Assembly (NCBI GenBank): GCA_947095985.1
Contig: CAMUPZ010000016.1
Location: forward strand, 1-13,470
DNA: 13,470 nucleotides
From: an uncultured Candidatus Saccharibacteria bacterium
Lineage (GTDB): Bacteria > Patescibacteriota > Saccharimonadia > Saccharimonadales > Saccharimonadaceae
Direction: 5' to 3'
Position numbers and translations under genes: made by a program. The notes beneath the pieces were generated by a model, which saw nothing but the letters and a program-made list of their open reading frames with translations, had not been told where the DNA came from and ran no database searches. The stretch's first letter is position 1. The number at the start of each line of letters is the position of its first letter. Shown here piece after piece: positions 12,765 to 13,470 of this stretch.

Positions 12765-13470
12765 ATGTACAAATCAATTAAAAAACGTGATGGTCGCACC
12801 GTCAGATTTGATCGCAAAAAAATTGAAAAAGCCATTGCAAAAGCGGGCCTAGAGACTGGCGAATTTGATAAAAAAACCGCCAAGGATCTAACCGAAAAAG
12901 TGCTGGCAGTATTGGAAACTCGCAACCAAAAACGTCTGCCGGGCGTTGAAGATATCCAGGATATCGTTGAGGACACCTTGCTTGATTCTAAGTTTAAGAA
13001 AACCGCCAAGGCCTACATCATTTACCGCGACCAGCATAAAAAACTGCGTGAAATTACGTCCAATGCGCACGTCGATTTGATCGATAAATATATTGGTAAT
13101 CTGGACTGGAAGGTAAACGAAAACTCCAACATGGGCTACAGTCTACAGGGTTTGAACAATTACGTATCGGCGGAAGTTACTAAAACCTACTGGCTGGACA
13201 AGATTTACACACCAAAGATTGGTCAGGCGCACAAAGAAGGTGATTTGCATATTCACGACCTGAACCTCCTCAGTGTGTACTGTGTCGGTTGGGATTTGAC
13301 TGACTTGTTGCAAGAAGGTTTTACCGGTGTTGCCGGCAAGGTAGCGTCCAAGCCAGCCAAGCATTTCCGCTCAGCCTTAGGTCAAGTAGTGAACTTTTTC
13401 TACACCCTGCAGGGCGAGGCGGCTGGCGCTCAGGCATTCTCTGATTTTGACACCTTACTGGCGCCGTTTA
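12765..13470 (+). CDS. nrdD: Anaerobic ribonucleoside-triphosphate reductase, 5' part (3' end outside window)
   Basis: Class III ribonucleotide reductase, which makes deoxynucleotides from NTPs using an oxygen-sensitive glycyl radical set by the activase NrdG. I translated 235 codons, open to the window edge. Residues about 3-92 form the ATP-cone that senses ATP/dATP (opening KKRDGRTVRFDRKKI). After it comes the start of the catalytic barrel, with GYSLQGLNNYV, AHKEGDLHIHDL and YCVGWDLTDLL, which are family-typical. The active-site cysteines further on and the C-terminal glycyl radical site are outside the window. The start at 12765 is fixed by AAGGAGG just upstream. Paired NrdR boxes in the promoter support the assignment independently. 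Confidence 0.95.
   Translation, partial: MYKSIKKRDGRTVRFDRKKIEKAIAKAGLETGEFDKKTAKDLTEKVLAVLETRNQKRLPGVEDIQDIVEDTLLDSKFKKTAKAYIIYRDQHKKLREITSNAHVDLIDKYIGNLDWKVNENSNMGYSLQGLNNYVSAEVTKTYWLDKIYTPKIGQAHKEGDLHIHDLNLLSVYCVGWDLTDLLQEGFTGVAGKVASKPAKHFRSALGQVVNFFYTLQGEAAGAQAFSDFDTLLAPF

Noticed and set aside
1..13470. CRISPR arrays, insertion sequences, rRNA or known riboswitches
   Set aside because: No spaced repeat series, transposase-like protein, rRNA core sequence or recognisable riboswitch core was seen on either strand.

Overview
The window looks like a chromosomal segment of a small-genome bacterium of the Candidate Phyla Radiation, most likely Candidatus Saccharibacteria (TM7). This is an inference from style, not from a database match. 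The genes are tightly packed, TGA is used as a stop, several genes seem to be transcribed without a leader, a LexA-type DNA-binding domain occurs without its protease half, and Gram-positive-type sortase-anchored surface proteins sit beside a lipid-linked polysaccharide locus. No mobile element, CRISPR array or rRNA was seen.

Left part (1-6347), envelope polysaccharide. The 5' part of rfbB/rmlB (dTDP-glucose 4,6-dehydratase) runs off the left edge on the minus strand. It is divergent from a small HxGH nucleotidyltransferase. Next comes a minus-strand operon with overlapping genes: O-antigen ligase/polymerase-like membrane protein, polyprenyl-phosphate sugar phosphotransferase, and two family 4 glycosyltransferases. 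Together these could start a glycan on a lipid carrier, extend it, and polymerise or transfer it.

Middle (6348-6933). Only 34 bp separate the operon from a divergent 110-residue LexA-like winged-helix protein. It is followed by tRNA-Asn(GUU), with its own promoter and terminator, and a second, bidirectional terminator.

Surface module (6950-11517). A secreted GH16 glucanase fused to an internalin-like LRR region and a LASTG sorting signal lies divergent from a secreted beta-helix (autotransporter-passenger-like) protein with a VPNTG sorting signal. A sortase gene follows. The plausible scheme is that the sortase attaches both proteins to the cell surface, where they bind or cut glycans of the host cell or of the matrix.

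Right part (11578-13470). A phosphotransferase of the APH/choline-kinase fold with a leaderless start is followed by the 5' part of nrdD (anaerobic ribonucleotide reductase). The nrdD promoter carries two well-placed NrdR boxes, and its leader can be drawn with a segment complementary to its own ribosome binding site.

Two start modes coexist. Genes at 864, 2401(-), 3527(-), 8584(-), 8830 and 12765 have Shine-Dalgarno sites. Genes at 817(-), 6347(-), 6382 and 11578 have a -10 box exactly 6 nt before the ATG and no Shine-Dalgarno site, as expected for leaderless mRNAs.
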